NCBI GenBank assembly: GCA_004557285.1
Contig: SFEK01000075.1
Span: 1 to 9,477, forward strand
Direction of reading: 5' to 3'
DNA: 9,477 nucleotides
From: Bacteroidales bacterium
GTDB lineage: Bacteria; Bacteroidota; Bacteroidia; Bacteroidales; Bacteroidaceae
Shown: positions 1 to 7,675 of the stretch, one piece after another
Layout: every line of letters starts with the position of its first letter
Position numbering within the stretch: position 1 is the stretch's first letter
Program-made: the position numbers and the translations under genes
Notes under the pieces: generated by a model
Database searches by the model: none
Told to the model about the DNA's origin: nothing
The model's input: the letters and a program-made list of their open reading frames with translations, nothing else

Positions 1-21
1 CGATTGCAGAAAAACTGGTAA
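1..21 (+). CDS. C-terminal tail of upstream gene, possibly BatC (partial)
   Basis: Reading from base 1 gives R-L-Q-K-N-W and then a TAA stop at 19-21, 33 bp before the BatD start. A basic tail ending in Lys-x-Trp resembles the C-termini I remember for Bacteroidetes BatC (TPR) proteins, and BatC precedes BatD in known Bat operons. Six residues cannot prove identity. The second frame also ends nearby (TAA at 32-34), and the third stays open into the BatD gene, so the reading frame is inferred from context only. Confidence 0.35.
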   Translation, partial: RLQKNW

Positions 22-54
22 TGTCTCTAAATAAACGACTTAGCATAACTATTC

Positions 55-2625
55 ATGAGAAGATATATATTGTTATTACCCTTGATGCTGTGTTGCGCAG
101 TACAACTGTTGGCCCAGCGTTTTGTGGCCAATGCTCCCTCGCATGTGTCGGTGGGTGAGAATTTCCGTCTTACCTATACCATCAACACGCAGAATGTGAA
201 GGATTTCCATGTGGGCAACATCCCCGATGAACTGGAGCTCATCACAGGACCATACGTTTCGTCGCAGTCGAGTTACCAGATGGTGAACGGCCATACCAGC
301 AGTACATCGTCGAATACCTATACCTATATATTATGTGCCACCAAGGCCGGTACGTTTACCATACCGTCGGCACATATCGTGGCCAATGGCAAGAAATTAG
401 TGTCGAATGCCATCAAGGTGAAGGTGTCAGGACAGAGCCAGAACCATGGCGGTGCTCCCCGTATGCATGATGATGACGACGACCGTCCGCACATGCGCGA
501 TGCAGGAACAGCCATCAAGGGCAGCGACCTCTTCATCAAGGTGAGTGCCAGCAAGACCCGTGTGCACGAGCAGGAGCCTATCCTGCTGACCTACAAGGTA
601 TATACCCTGGTGGACTTGATTCAGCTTGAAGGAAAGATGCCCGATTTGACCGGTTTCCATACCCAGCAGATACAGTTGCCACAGCAGAAGTCGTTTCACA
701 TCGAGCGGGTCAATGGCCGTCCCTACCGTTGTGTCACCTGGGAGCAATATGTGATGTATCCACAGATGACGGGCAAGCTCGAAATCCCCAGTATCAGTTT
801 TGTGGGCACTGTGGTACAGCAGAACCGCAATGTCGATCCGTTTGAAGCCTTCTTCAATGGAGGGTCGGGCTACATCGAGGTGAAACGAGAAATCAAGGCT
901 CCTGGTGTGAGCATACAGGTCGATCCTCTGCCCACACGTCCCGCCAACTTCTCAGGCGGTGTGGGCAAGTTTGACATCAGTGCCCAGCTCAACAAGAAAG
1001 AGGTGAAAGCCAACGAGCCGATAACCCTTCGTGTGGTTGTCAGCGGTGTGGGCAACCTCAAGCTCATCAAGCAGCCTGTGGTGAAATTCCCCAAAGACTT
1101 TGACACCTATGATGCCAAAATCACCGACAAAACCAAGTTGACCACCAATGGCGTGGAAGGCAACATGATATATGATTTCCTGGCCGTACCACGCAATCAG
1201 GGGCATTATGTCATTCCGTCGATCGAGTTTACCTATTACGATGTGCAGGCCAATGCCTACAAGACGGTGAAGACACAGTCGTTCAACCTGGAGGTGGCCA
1301 AGGGTGATGGCAGTGCCAACGTGTCGGAAGACTTCAGCAACCAGAAGGACAAGGACATTCATCCCTTGAAAGAAGGAGAGGCCGAAATCCAGGACATGAC
1401 GCACATCTTCTATGGTTCGGCACTCTATTGCACTGTGCTTGCCGTGCTGCTCATCGTGTTCTTCGCCGTGTTGGTGGTATTCCGCAAGCGAGCCATACAG
1501 AATGCCAATATCGGTCAGTTGCGCATGAAGAAAGCCAACCGCATAGCCACCAAACGTCTGAAGCAGGCCGCCCGACTGATGGATGAACGGCAGAACGACA
1601 AGTTCTACGACGAGGTATTGAGAGCCCTCTGGGGCTATGTGGGCGACAAGTTGGGCATGGCTGTTGAACAGTTGGACAAGGACAACATCAACGGTAAGCT
1701 CACCGCTTGTGGGGTGAACGAAGATACGGTGGCACTGTTTATCGGTGCCCTCGACGAGTGCGAGTACAACCGCTATGCGCCCGGCGATGCCTCAGGAAAC
1801 ATGCATGCCACATTTGATGCGGCCATGACGGCCATTGTCAAAATAGAAGAATCATTGAAGATGAAAGCCAAGAAAACCTCAAAGGTCACCACGGTGTTGC
1901 TGTTAGTCATGCTGTTGACGGGGATGCCTGCCGCCGCCGTGACCAAGAAGAATGCCGACGACGAATACAAGAAAGGCAACTACCAGCAGGCCATCAAAGA
2001 CTATGAGGAACTGCTGCGCAAGGGGCCCGGCGCTGACCTGTATTACAACTTAGGCAACGCTTATTACCGCACCGACAACATCACCCGTGCCGTGTTGAAC
2101 TATGAGCGTGCGCTGCTGTTGTCGCCTGGCGATGAGGACATTCGCTTCAATCTGCAGATGGCACGTTCAAAGACTATCGACAAGATTACGCCCCGCAGTG
2201 AGATGTTTTTTGTGACATGGTATAAGTCGGCTGCCAATCTGATGAGTGTCGATGCCTGGGCGAACACCGCACTGTTCAGTATAGCGTTGTCGCTGCTGTT
2301 AGTGCTGGTCTATCTCTTTGCCCATAAGCTGGCATTGCGCAAGACGGGCTTTTATGGTGCGGCTCTTTTCTTCGTGCTGTTTATCTTGAGCAACGTGTTC
2401 GCCTATGAGCAGAAGACCGTGCTCACCAAAAGGACAGGAGCCATCATCATCGACTCGTCTGTAGCTCTGAAGAAAACCCCTGTGGCCAACAGCGACCAGA
2501 CGGCCATCGTGCACGAGGGCAGCAGGGTGGAAATCATCGACGACACGATGACCGACTGGAAGTTTGTGCGCCTGGCAGACGGAAGAGAGGGATGGATTCG
2601 TGTCACACAGTTTGAACGCATTTAG
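55..2625 (+). CDS. batD: BatD-BatE fusion: aerotolerance membrane protein with TPR and SH3-like domains
   Basis: This 856-residue protein joins two Bat (Bacteroides aerotolerance) proteins. Residues 1-20 are a signal peptide ending LLAQ. About 21-450 is the BatD-type periplasmic region of repeated beta-domains, with a short acidic linker (five Asp at 139-143). A membrane helix at about 454-476 is followed by RKR, then a cytoplasmic helical part (about 480-600). Residues 603-629 look like a second signal or membrane segment (MKAKK, then a Leu/Val run ending AAA). Two TPR units follow (about 634-667 and 668-700, with the GNYQQAI and YYNLGNAYY signatures), then helices at about 738-756 and 766-783, and a C-terminal SH3-like domain (about 795-856, ending EGWIRV). 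Basic residues (HKLALRK) between the last two helices fit the positive-inside rule and put TPR and SH3 in the periplasm. Bat operons, with a MoxR ATPase and von Willebrand proteins BatA/BatB, are linked to oxidative or envelope stress; the mechanism is unknown. The first ATG after the signal-free leader is used. The family call is strong; the fusion is seen directly. Confidence 0.9.
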   Translation: MRRYILLLPLMLCCAVQLLAQRFVANAPSHVSVGENFRLTYTINTQNVKDFHVGNIPDELELITGPYVSSQSSYQMVNGHTSSTSSNTYTYILCATKAGTFTIPSAHIVANGKKLVSNAIKVKVSGQSQNHGGAPRMHDDDDDRPHMRDAGTAIKGSDLFIKVSASKTRVHEQEPILLTYKVYTLVDLIQLEGKMPDLTGFHTQQIQLPQQKSFHIERVNGRPYRCVTWEQYVMYPQMTGKLEIPSISFVGTVVQQNRNVDPFEAFFNGGSGYIEVKREIKAPGVSIQVDPLPTRPANFSGGVGKFDISAQLNKKEVKANEPITLRVVVSGVGNLKLIKQPVVKFPKDFDTYDAKITDKTKLTTNGVEGNMIYDFLAVPRNQGHYVIPSIEFTYYDVQANAYKTVKTQSFNLEVAKGDGSANVSEDFSNQKDKDIHPLKEGEAEIQDMTHIFYGSALYCTVLAVLLIVFFAVLVVFRKRAIQNANIGQLRMKKANRIATKRLKQAARLMDERQNDKFYDEVLRALWGYVGDKLGMAVEQLDKDNINGKLTACGVNEDTVALFIGALDECEYNRYAPGDASGNMHATFDAAMTAIVKIEESLKMKAKKTSKVTTVLLLVMLLTGMPAAAVTKKNADDEYKKGNYQQAIKDYEELLRKGPGADLYYNLGNAYYRTDNITRAVLNYERALLLSPGDEDIRFNLQMARSKTIDKITPRSEMFFVTWYKSAANLMSVDAWANTALFSIALSLLLVLVYLFAHKLALRKTGFYGAALFFVLFILSNVFAYEQKTVLTKRTGAIIIDSSVALKKTPVANSDQTAIVHEGSRVEIIDDTMTDWKFVRLADGREGWIRVTQFERI

Positions 2626-2642
2626 TGAAACATCAATAGCGC

Positions 2643-3335
2643 ATGCAGACATTCACGGAGATAGACCATAGCTTGTTGCAACTGTTCAATGGAGGCAGTT
2701 CGCTGTTTCTGGACAATCTGGCGGTGACACTCACCAACGGGTTGACCTGGATACCGCTGTATCTTGCCCTGTTTTATATCGTAGTCAAGAACAACGAGAC
2801 GATGAAGCAAATCATGCTCGTGGTGGCCTGTGTGTGCGTCTGCATGATATTGGCCGACGGTGTGACCGATTACATCGTCAAGCCTGCAGTGGGTCGTCTG
2901 CGCCCTCTCAACGATGAAATAGTGAGGTGTTCCCTGCACATCGTTGACGGGCAGTATGACAATTCCTTCAGTTTCTTTTCTGCCCATGCTGCCAACACCT
3001 GCTGTGTGGCGATGTTCTTCTCGCTGCTCATTCGCAACCGTCAGCTGGTCATGGCCCTCTTCGGCTGGTCGGCAGTGAACTGCTGGACACGCTTGTATCT
3101 TGGTTTCCATTATCCCAGTGATGTGCTTGTGGGGTTGCTGTGGGGTGCCGCTGTAGGGTTTGTGGTCTATATGGCCTATCTCCAACTATATCTCAAGCTA
3201 TATCCCAACTATAATTATGTCTCTTCGCAATACACCTCCACGGGCTACAACCATGCGGATGTCGATGTGGTGCTGGTAGTGTTGCTGGCCACTGTGCTGT
3301 GCGCCGTGATGCAGGCACTGTGGGTCTTTGTTTAA
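2643..3335 (+). CDS. PAP2-family membrane phosphatase
   Basis: A 230-residue integral membrane protein of the PAP2 (type 2 phosphatidic acid phosphatase) superfamily. All three active-site motifs are in order: KPAVGRLRP at 80-88 (K-x6-RP), FFSAHAAN at 111-118 (the PSGH-type motif, with catalytic-base candidate H115), and TRLYLGFHYPSD at 149-160 (R150, nucleophile candidate H156, D160). Hydrophobic segments lie near 34-48, 57-79, 117-130, 134-147, 160-182 and 208-230, the usual six-helix plan. Family members remove phosphate from lipid phosphates such as undecaprenyl pyrophosphate, phosphatidylglycerol phosphate or lipid A; the substrate here cannot be read from the sequence. The motif-2 core is SAH instead of the common SGH. 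The gene starts 17 bp after batD and ends 12 bp before queA, so co-transcription is likely. Confidence 0.88.
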   Translation: MQTFTEIDHSLLQLFNGGSSLFLDNLAVTLTNGLTWIPLYLALFYIVVKNNETMKQIMLVVACVCVCMILADGVTDYIVKPAVGRLRPLNDEIVRCSLHIVDGQYDNSFSFFSAHAANTCCVAMFFSLLIRNRQLVMALFGWSAVNCWTRLYLGFHYPSDVLVGLLWGAAVGFVVYMAYLQLYLKLYPNYNYVSSQYTSTGYNHADVDVVLVVLLATVLCAVMQALWVFV

Positions 3336-3347
3336 TTCGATGAAAAT

Positions 3348-4565
3348 ATGATAGATACACGACATATACAAATCAAAGATTATCAATACGATTTGCCCGA
3401 TGAGCGCATAGCCAAATTTCCTGTGGCCAAGCGCGACACGAGCAAACTGCTTGTCTATCGTCATGGCAACATCTGTCACGACACCTTTTGCCATCTGCCC
3501 GATTATCTGCCCGCAGGCGCACTCATGGTGTTCAACAACACCCGCGTTATCCAGGCACGCATCCATTTCCACAAAGCTACAGGAGCCAAGATAGAGGTCT
3601 TTCTGCTGGAACCTGCCGCCCCTGCCGATTATGAACTGATGTTTCAGGCGCATGGTCGTTGTGCATGGTATTGCCTGATAGGCAACCTGAAGAAATGGAA
3701 AGAAGGCTCCCTGCATCTCACCCTCATGGTTGGAGACCGTGAGGTGACGCTCTCTGCCACCCGTGGAGCGGTGCATGGCACCAGTCATCGGGTGGATTTC
3801 ACCTGGAACGACGACTCGGTGTCGTTTGCCGAATTGATTGATGCAGCCGGCGAACTGCCCATTCCGCCATACCTCAACCGTGAAACACAGGAGAGCGACA
3901 AGCAGACCTATCAAACCGTATATTCCAAGATCAAGGGTAGTGTGGCTGCTCCCACTGCAGGGCTGCACTTCACCGATGAGGTGCTGGCCGATATCGACCG
4001 GCATGGCATTGTGCGCGAGGAGATAACGCTCCATGTTGGTGCAGGCACATTCAAGCCCGTGAAGAGTGAGGAAATGGCGGGCCACGACATGCACACTGAA
4101 TATATTGCTGTGAAACGTTCCACCCTGCAACAACTTATCCGTCACGATGCCAAGGCCATTGCCGTGGGTACCACCAGTGTGCGTACCTTAGAGAGTCTTT
4201 ACTATATCGGAGCCAAGTTGGCCGCCAACCCTGACGCCGACGAACAGCAGTTGCATGTGGGGCAGTGGGAGCCCTATGACACACATCCCGGGCTCACTCC
4301 TCAGGAGGCTTTGCAACATATCATTGATTATCTTGACCGCCATGCCATCGATGTGTTTCATGGCAGTACGCAGATCATCATAGCTCCGGGCTATGACTAT
4401 AAGATTGTGCAGATGCTCGTCACCAACTTTCATCAGCCGCAGAGCACCTTGCTGCTGTTGGTCAGCGCATTTGTGCATGGCGATTGGCGCAGCATATACC
4501 GTTATGCCTTGGACAACGATTTCCGTTTTCTGAGCTATGGAGACAGTTCGCTGCTCATTCCTTGA
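3348..4565 (+). CDS. queA: S-adenosylmethionine:tRNA ribosyltransferase-isomerase QueA
   Basis: QueA moves the ribosyl part of S-adenosylmethionine onto 7-aminomethyl-7-deazaguanine in tRNA to give epoxyqueuosine, the second-last step of queuosine synthesis in the cytoplasm. Family signatures are plain: YDLPDERIAKFP near the N-terminus (14-25), FNNTRVIQAR (62-71), IPPYLNRE and the DKQTYQTVYSK segment, then PTAGLHFT (202-209), HVGAGTFKPV, HTEY, GTTSVRTLES (274-283) and TNFHQPQSTLLLLVSAF (from 359). The length of 405 residues is longer than E. coli QueA (about 356); the extra sequence is spread over the central region, including about 90-135 and 285-310. No other queuosine gene is in the window. 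The ATG at 3348 places the conserved YDLP motif at the expected distance from the start. Confidence 0.97.
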   Translation: MIDTRHIQIKDYQYDLPDERIAKFPVAKRDTSKLLVYRHGNICHDTFCHLPDYLPAGALMVFNNTRVIQARIHFHKATGAKIEVFLLEPAAPADYELMFQAHGRCAWYCLIGNLKKWKEGSLHLTLMVGDREVTLSATRGAVHGTSHRVDFTWNDDSVSFAELIDAAGELPIPPYLNRETQESDKQTYQTVYSKIKGSVAAPTAGLHFTDEVLADIDRHGIVREEITLHVGAGTFKPVKSEEMAGHDMHTEYIAVKRSTLQQLIRHDAKAIAVGTTSVRTLESLYYIGAKLAANPDADEQQLHVGQWEPYDTHPGLTPQEALQHIIDYLDRHAIDVFHGSTQIIIAPGYDYKIVQMLVTNFHQPQSTLLLLVSAFVHGDWRSIYRYALDNDFRFLSYGDSSLLIP

Positions 4566-4579
4566 CCTTATATATATAT

Positions 4580-4591
4580 AATGATATCATT
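4580..4591. repeat. Perfect 12-bp palindrome AATGATATCATT
   Basis: The sequence AATGATATCATT equals its own reverse complement and lies 45 bp before the DUF2027-Smr start, 15 bp after the queA stop. A symmetric site in this place could bind a dimeric regulator. It follows a TA run in which short AT palindromes arise easily, so chance is a real alternative. Confidence 0.4.
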
Positions 4592-4615
4592 CAAGCGCAT
4601 CATCAAGGCGCATCA
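4591..4615. repeat. Tandem duplication of TCAAGCGCATCA
   Basis: TCAAGCGCATCA (4591-4602) is followed directly by TCAAGGCGCATCA (4603-4615), identical apart from one added G. It may be a simple replication-slippage duplication in the untranslated leader. No function is evident. Confidence 0.5.
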
Positions 4616-4636
4616 CGTCAACAAGTAAATAAAAAA

Positions 4637-5710
4637 ATGAAAATAGGAGATAAAGTAAGATTTTTGAGTGAAGTGGGTGGCGGTGTCGTTGCCGGTTTTC
4701 AAGGCAAGAACATCGTATTGGTGGAAGACGAGGACGGATTCCAGATACCCACCAGCATCAACGATGTCGTGGTGGTTGGTGAAGACAACTATGACACGAC
4801 ACCTCTTTTTGGCCAAAAGCCGGTGGCACCTGTTGCTGCACCCGAGGAAGATGATGACCCTGCCGACCGCCCCGTTACGTTCAAGGCTGAACCTGAAGAA
4901 CGCAAGGGTGGAGACCTGTTGTCTGTGTATCTTGCCTTCGTGCCCGTTGACCCTACTGTGCTCACCAAAACCAAATTTGAGGCTTATATCATCAACGACA
5001 GCAATTATTACATCCATTATACCTACCTCTCCGTGGAAGGGGCGAATTGGACCTTGAGGGCTACGGGCGAGGTGGAGCCCAACACCAAGCTCTTTATCGA
5101 GGAATTCGACCGTGAGTCGCTCAACTCCATGGAGCGAGTGTCGGTGCAGTGCTTAGCCTACAAGCGTGGCAAACCGTTTATGCTCAAACCTGCTGTTGAT
5201 GCGCAGCTCCGCATTGACACAGTGAAGTTTTACAAGCTCCACACCTTCTGCGAGAACGACTTCTTTGAGCAGGATGCCTTGCTCTATACTGTGGTGGAGA
5301 ATGACAAGGTTGTCCGACCGTTGGTGGTGGATGCCAAGAAACTGAAGCAGGAGATGTCGCGCAAAATCCATGACGACGAGAAACCTAAGACCACCGTGCA
5401 GCCTGCCCGTATGCGCAACAAGAAAGAACCTGTGGTGGTTGATCTCCATGCCTCTCAGCTGTTAGAGACTACTGCCGGCATGTCGTCGGGCGACATCCTC
5501 AATTATCAGATGGATGTGTTCCGCAAGACCATGGAGAACTACAAGTCGAAACCTGGCACCACGCTCGTGTTCATCCATGGCAAGGGCGATGGTGTGCTGC
5601 GCCGTGCCATCCTTCAGGAGTTGTCTTACAAATACAAGAAATACCCCTGTCAGGATGCCTCGTTCCAGGAGTATGGCTATGGTGCCACCCAAGTGAAAAT
5701 TACCCATTGA
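4637..5710 (+). CDS. DUF2027 protein with C-terminal Smr domain
   Basis: A 357-residue soluble protein. Residues 1-50 (MKIGDKVRFLSEVGGGVV...) form a small beta-rich, SH3- or KOW-like module; 55-91 is a linker rich in Pro, Ala and acidic residues; about 92-225 is a predicted beta-sandwich typical of DUF2027; 235-262 is a charged linker (KKLKQEMSRK, MRNKKEP); 265-357 is an Smr domain with DLH at 269-271 and HGKGDGVLR at 314-322. Smr domains of the MutS2 type are known as nucleic-acid-binding or nicking modules, and MutS2 relatives act on collided ribosomes or recombination intermediates; the role of this Bacteroidetes family is not known to me. The frame is also open upstream to an ATG at 4484 inside queA, but the start at 4637 matches the conserved MKIGDKV opening and has the A-rich leader. 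No signal peptide or membrane helix is seen, so it should be cytoplasmic. Confidence 0.88.
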   Translation: MKIGDKVRFLSEVGGGVVAGFQGKNIVLVEDEDGFQIPTSINDVVVVGEDNYDTTPLFGQKPVAPVAAPEEDDDPADRPVTFKAEPEERKGGDLLSVYLAFVPVDPTVLTKTKFEAYIINDSNYYIHYTYLSVEGANWTLRATGEVEPNTKLFIEEFDRESLNSMERVSVQCLAYKRGKPFMLKPAVDAQLRIDTVKFYKLHTFCENDFFEQDALLYTVVENDKVVRPLVVDAKKLKQEMSRKIHDDEKPKTTVQPARMRNKKEPVVVDLHASQLLETTAGMSSGDILNYQMDVFRKTMENYKSKPGTTLVFIHGKGDGVLRRAILQELSYKYKKYPCQDASFQEYGYGATQVKITH

Positions 5711-5734
5711 CATCACCCTTTAATCACGACAACC

Positions 5735-7675
5735 ATGCAACACGGATTGATCAAAGTGGCTTCGGCTGTGCCATTGACCAAGGTGGCCGATTGTACCTAT
5801 AATATACAGCAGATAGAAAACCTTATCGCCCAGGCCGAGGGAAAGGGCGTGGAAATCATCGTGTTTCCTGAACTGTGTGTCACGGGCTATACCTGCCAGG
5901 ACCTGTTCAGGCAGACATTGCTCATTGAACAGGCAGAGACGGCCATGCTCATGCTGCTCGACTTTACACGCCAGTTAGACATCATCAGTATTGTTGGACT
6001 TCCTGTGGTGGTCGGTCATCAGCTGCTCAACTGTGCTGCCGTGATACAGCGGGGCACCTTGTTAGGTATGGTGCCCAAGACCTATCTGCCCAATTATTGC
6101 GAGTTCTACGAAAAGCGTTGGTTTTCTTCTGCCCTTGACATGCAGCCCACTGAAATCCGTTTTGCGGGCAATACCATTACCGTCACTCCACAGCCCCAGC
6201 TGTTTGCCACCTGTGATGGGTGCATGTTTGGTGTAGAACTGTGTGAAGACCTCTGGGCACCGGTGCCTCCAAGCAACCATCTTGCGGTGTCGGGTGCCGA
6301 CATCATCTTCAACCTGTCGGCCAGCGACGCGCTGTTGGGCAAGCATCATTATCTCAAGAGTCTTGTGGCGCAGCAGAGTGCCCGCACCATATCGGGCTAT
6401 GTCTATAGCAGTTGTGGCTTTGGCGAGAGCACCCAGGATGTGGTATATGCAGGCAATGGCATGATTTTTGAGAATGGCCATCTGCTGGCCGAGGCCGAGC
6501 GTTTCTCCCTGCAGCCCCAGTTGACCATTGCCCAGGTGGATGTAGAACGCCTGCGCAATGAGCGCCGCTGCAACAGCACGTTTGCCAATGCTCCCATTGG
6601 TCAGATGGCCCATGTCGTGCGTGCCCATACGGTGCAGCCGCGCGACTTCCAGCTCATCCGCCGTGTTGACCCGCTGCCCTTTGTGCCCAAGACCACCGAC
6701 AGTGTTGACCGCTGTGAGGAGATATTCTCCATACAGGTGGCTGGGTTGGCCAAGCGCTTGGTGCATATCGGTTGCCAAACGGTTGTGGTAGGCATCAGCG
6801 GTGGTCTTGACAGCACGTTGGCCTTGTTGGTATGCGTCAAGACATTCGACAAATTAGGCTATCCGCGCAAGGGCATTGTGGGAATCACCATGCCTGGATT
6901 CGGCACCACCGACCGCACCCATCGCAATGCCGTGGATTTGATGCATAGTCTTGGCGTTACTGCCATGGAGGTGAACATCTCCAAGGCTGTGACGCAGCAT
7001 TTCAGCGATATAGGCCACGACCCGTCGTTGCACGACATCACCTATGAGAACAGTCAGGCACGCGAGCGCACCCAGATATTGATGGACAAGAGCAATCAGT
7101 TAGGAGGCATAGTGATAGGTACGGGCGACATGTCGGAATTAGCTTTGGGATGGGCCACCTACAACGGCGACCACATGAGCATGTATGGTGTCAACGTAGG
7201 CGTGCCCAAGACACTCATCAGACATTTAGTGAACCATGTGGCCGAGCATGGTGTTGATGAGCACTCCAAAGCCACGCTTTTAGACATCATCGATACACCC
7301 ATCAGTCCGGAACTTATCCCTGCCGACGAGCAGGGCAATATCCGACAGAAGACAGAAGACTTGGTAGGTCCTTACGAGTTGCACGATTTCTTCCTTTACT
7401 ATATGTTGCGCTTCGGCTACCGTCCTTCAAAGATCTACCTGCTGGCCAAGAGGGCATTCGACGGTACCAATGGCACTGTGGCCTATGAAGACGAAGTGAT
7501 CAAGAAATGGCTCGTCACCTTCATTCGCCGTTTCTTCAGTCAGCAGTTCAAGCGTTCATGCCTGCCCGACGGACCAAAGGTGGGCAGTGTAAGTCTTAGT
7601 CCACGAGGCGATTGGCGTATGCCGAGCGATGCTTCTGCCGCCCTGTGGCTGAAAGAGGCGGAGGAATTGTCGTGA
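5735..7675 (+). CDS. nadE: Glutamine-dependent NAD(+) synthetase
   Basis: This enzyme makes NAD from deamido-NAD, ATP and glutamine, the last step of NAD synthesis. The 646 residues hold an N-terminal nitrilase-type glutaminase domain (about 1-290) with the triad E46 (VFPELCVTGY), K115 (VPKTYLPNY) and C170 (GVELCEDLW), and a C-terminal synthetase domain with the ATP-pyrophosphatase loop GISGGLDST (S355-S360), followed by GTGDMSELALGW and NVGVPKTLI. The length fits two-domain, ammonia-channelling NadE enzymes. All key residues are present, so it should be active. It begins 24 bp after the Smr gene, and its TGA stop overlaps the GTG start of the flippase gene, which points to one transcript and possible translational coupling. 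Confidence 0.97.
   Translation: MQHGLIKVASAVPLTKVADCTYNIQQIENLIAQAEGKGVEIIVFPELCVTGYTCQDLFRQTLLIEQAETAMLMLLDFTRQLDIISIVGLPVVVGHQLLNCAAVIQRGTLLGMVPKTYLPNYCEFYEKRWFSSALDMQPTEIRFAGNTITVTPQPQLFATCDGCMFGVELCEDLWAPVPPSNHLAVSGADIIFNLSASDALLGKHHYLKSLVAQQSARTISGYVYSSCGFGESTQDVVYAGNGMIFENGHLLAEAERFSLQPQLTIAQVDVERLRNERRCNSTFANAPIGQMAHVVRAHTVQPRDFQLIRRVDPLPFVPKTTDSVDRCEEIFSIQVAGLAKRLVHIGCQTVVVGISGGLDSTLALLVCVKTFDKLGYPRKGIVGITMPGFGTTDRTHRNAVDLMHSLGVTAMEVNISKAVTQHFSDIGHDPSLHDITYENSQARERTQILMDKSNQLGGIVIGTGDMSELALGWATYNGDHMSMYGVNVGVPKTLIRHLVNHVAEHGVDEHSKATLLDIIDTPISPELIPADEQGNIRQKTEDLVGPYELHDFFLYYMLRFGYRPSKIYLLAKRAFDGTNGTVAYEDEVIKKWLVTFIRRFFSQQFKRSCLPDGPKVGSVSLSPRGDWRMPSDASAALWLKEAEELS

Larger units (their letters stand above)
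4566..4636 (+). promoter_or_regulatory. Leader of the DUF2027-Smr gene: AT run, palindrome and A-rich start region
   Basis: This 71-bp gap is the longest in the six-gene run. It holds an alternating TA run (about 4569-4580), a perfect 12-bp palindrome, a short tandem duplication, and an A-rich stretch (4624-4637, AGTAAATAAAAAAA) directly before the ATG. AT-rich leaders without a Shine-Dalgarno sequence are usual for Bacteroidetes translation starts. I find no TAnnTTTG box here, so a promoter is possible but not shown. Confidence 0.35.

Noticed and set aside
463..486. Acidic run (five Asp) in BatD as a metal-binding site
   Set aside because: A short linker between domains explains it; no flanking coordination pattern supports metal binding.
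3198..4145. Long open frame (315 codons) on the - strand opposite the PAP2 end and queA
   Set aside because: It lies wholly opposite two well-supported genes, its translation is His/Cys/Gln-rich and lacks any recognisable domain, and it is best explained as a shadow of codon bias in queA.
4484..4636. Upstream in-frame extension of the DUF2027-Smr gene into queA
   Set aside because: The added 51 residues are not family-like, and the MKIGDKV start at 4637 has the A-rich leader.
6062..6778. Open frame (238 codons) on the - strand opposite nadE
   Set aside because: nadE has complete catalytic motifs across this stretch; the antisense translation shows no family features.
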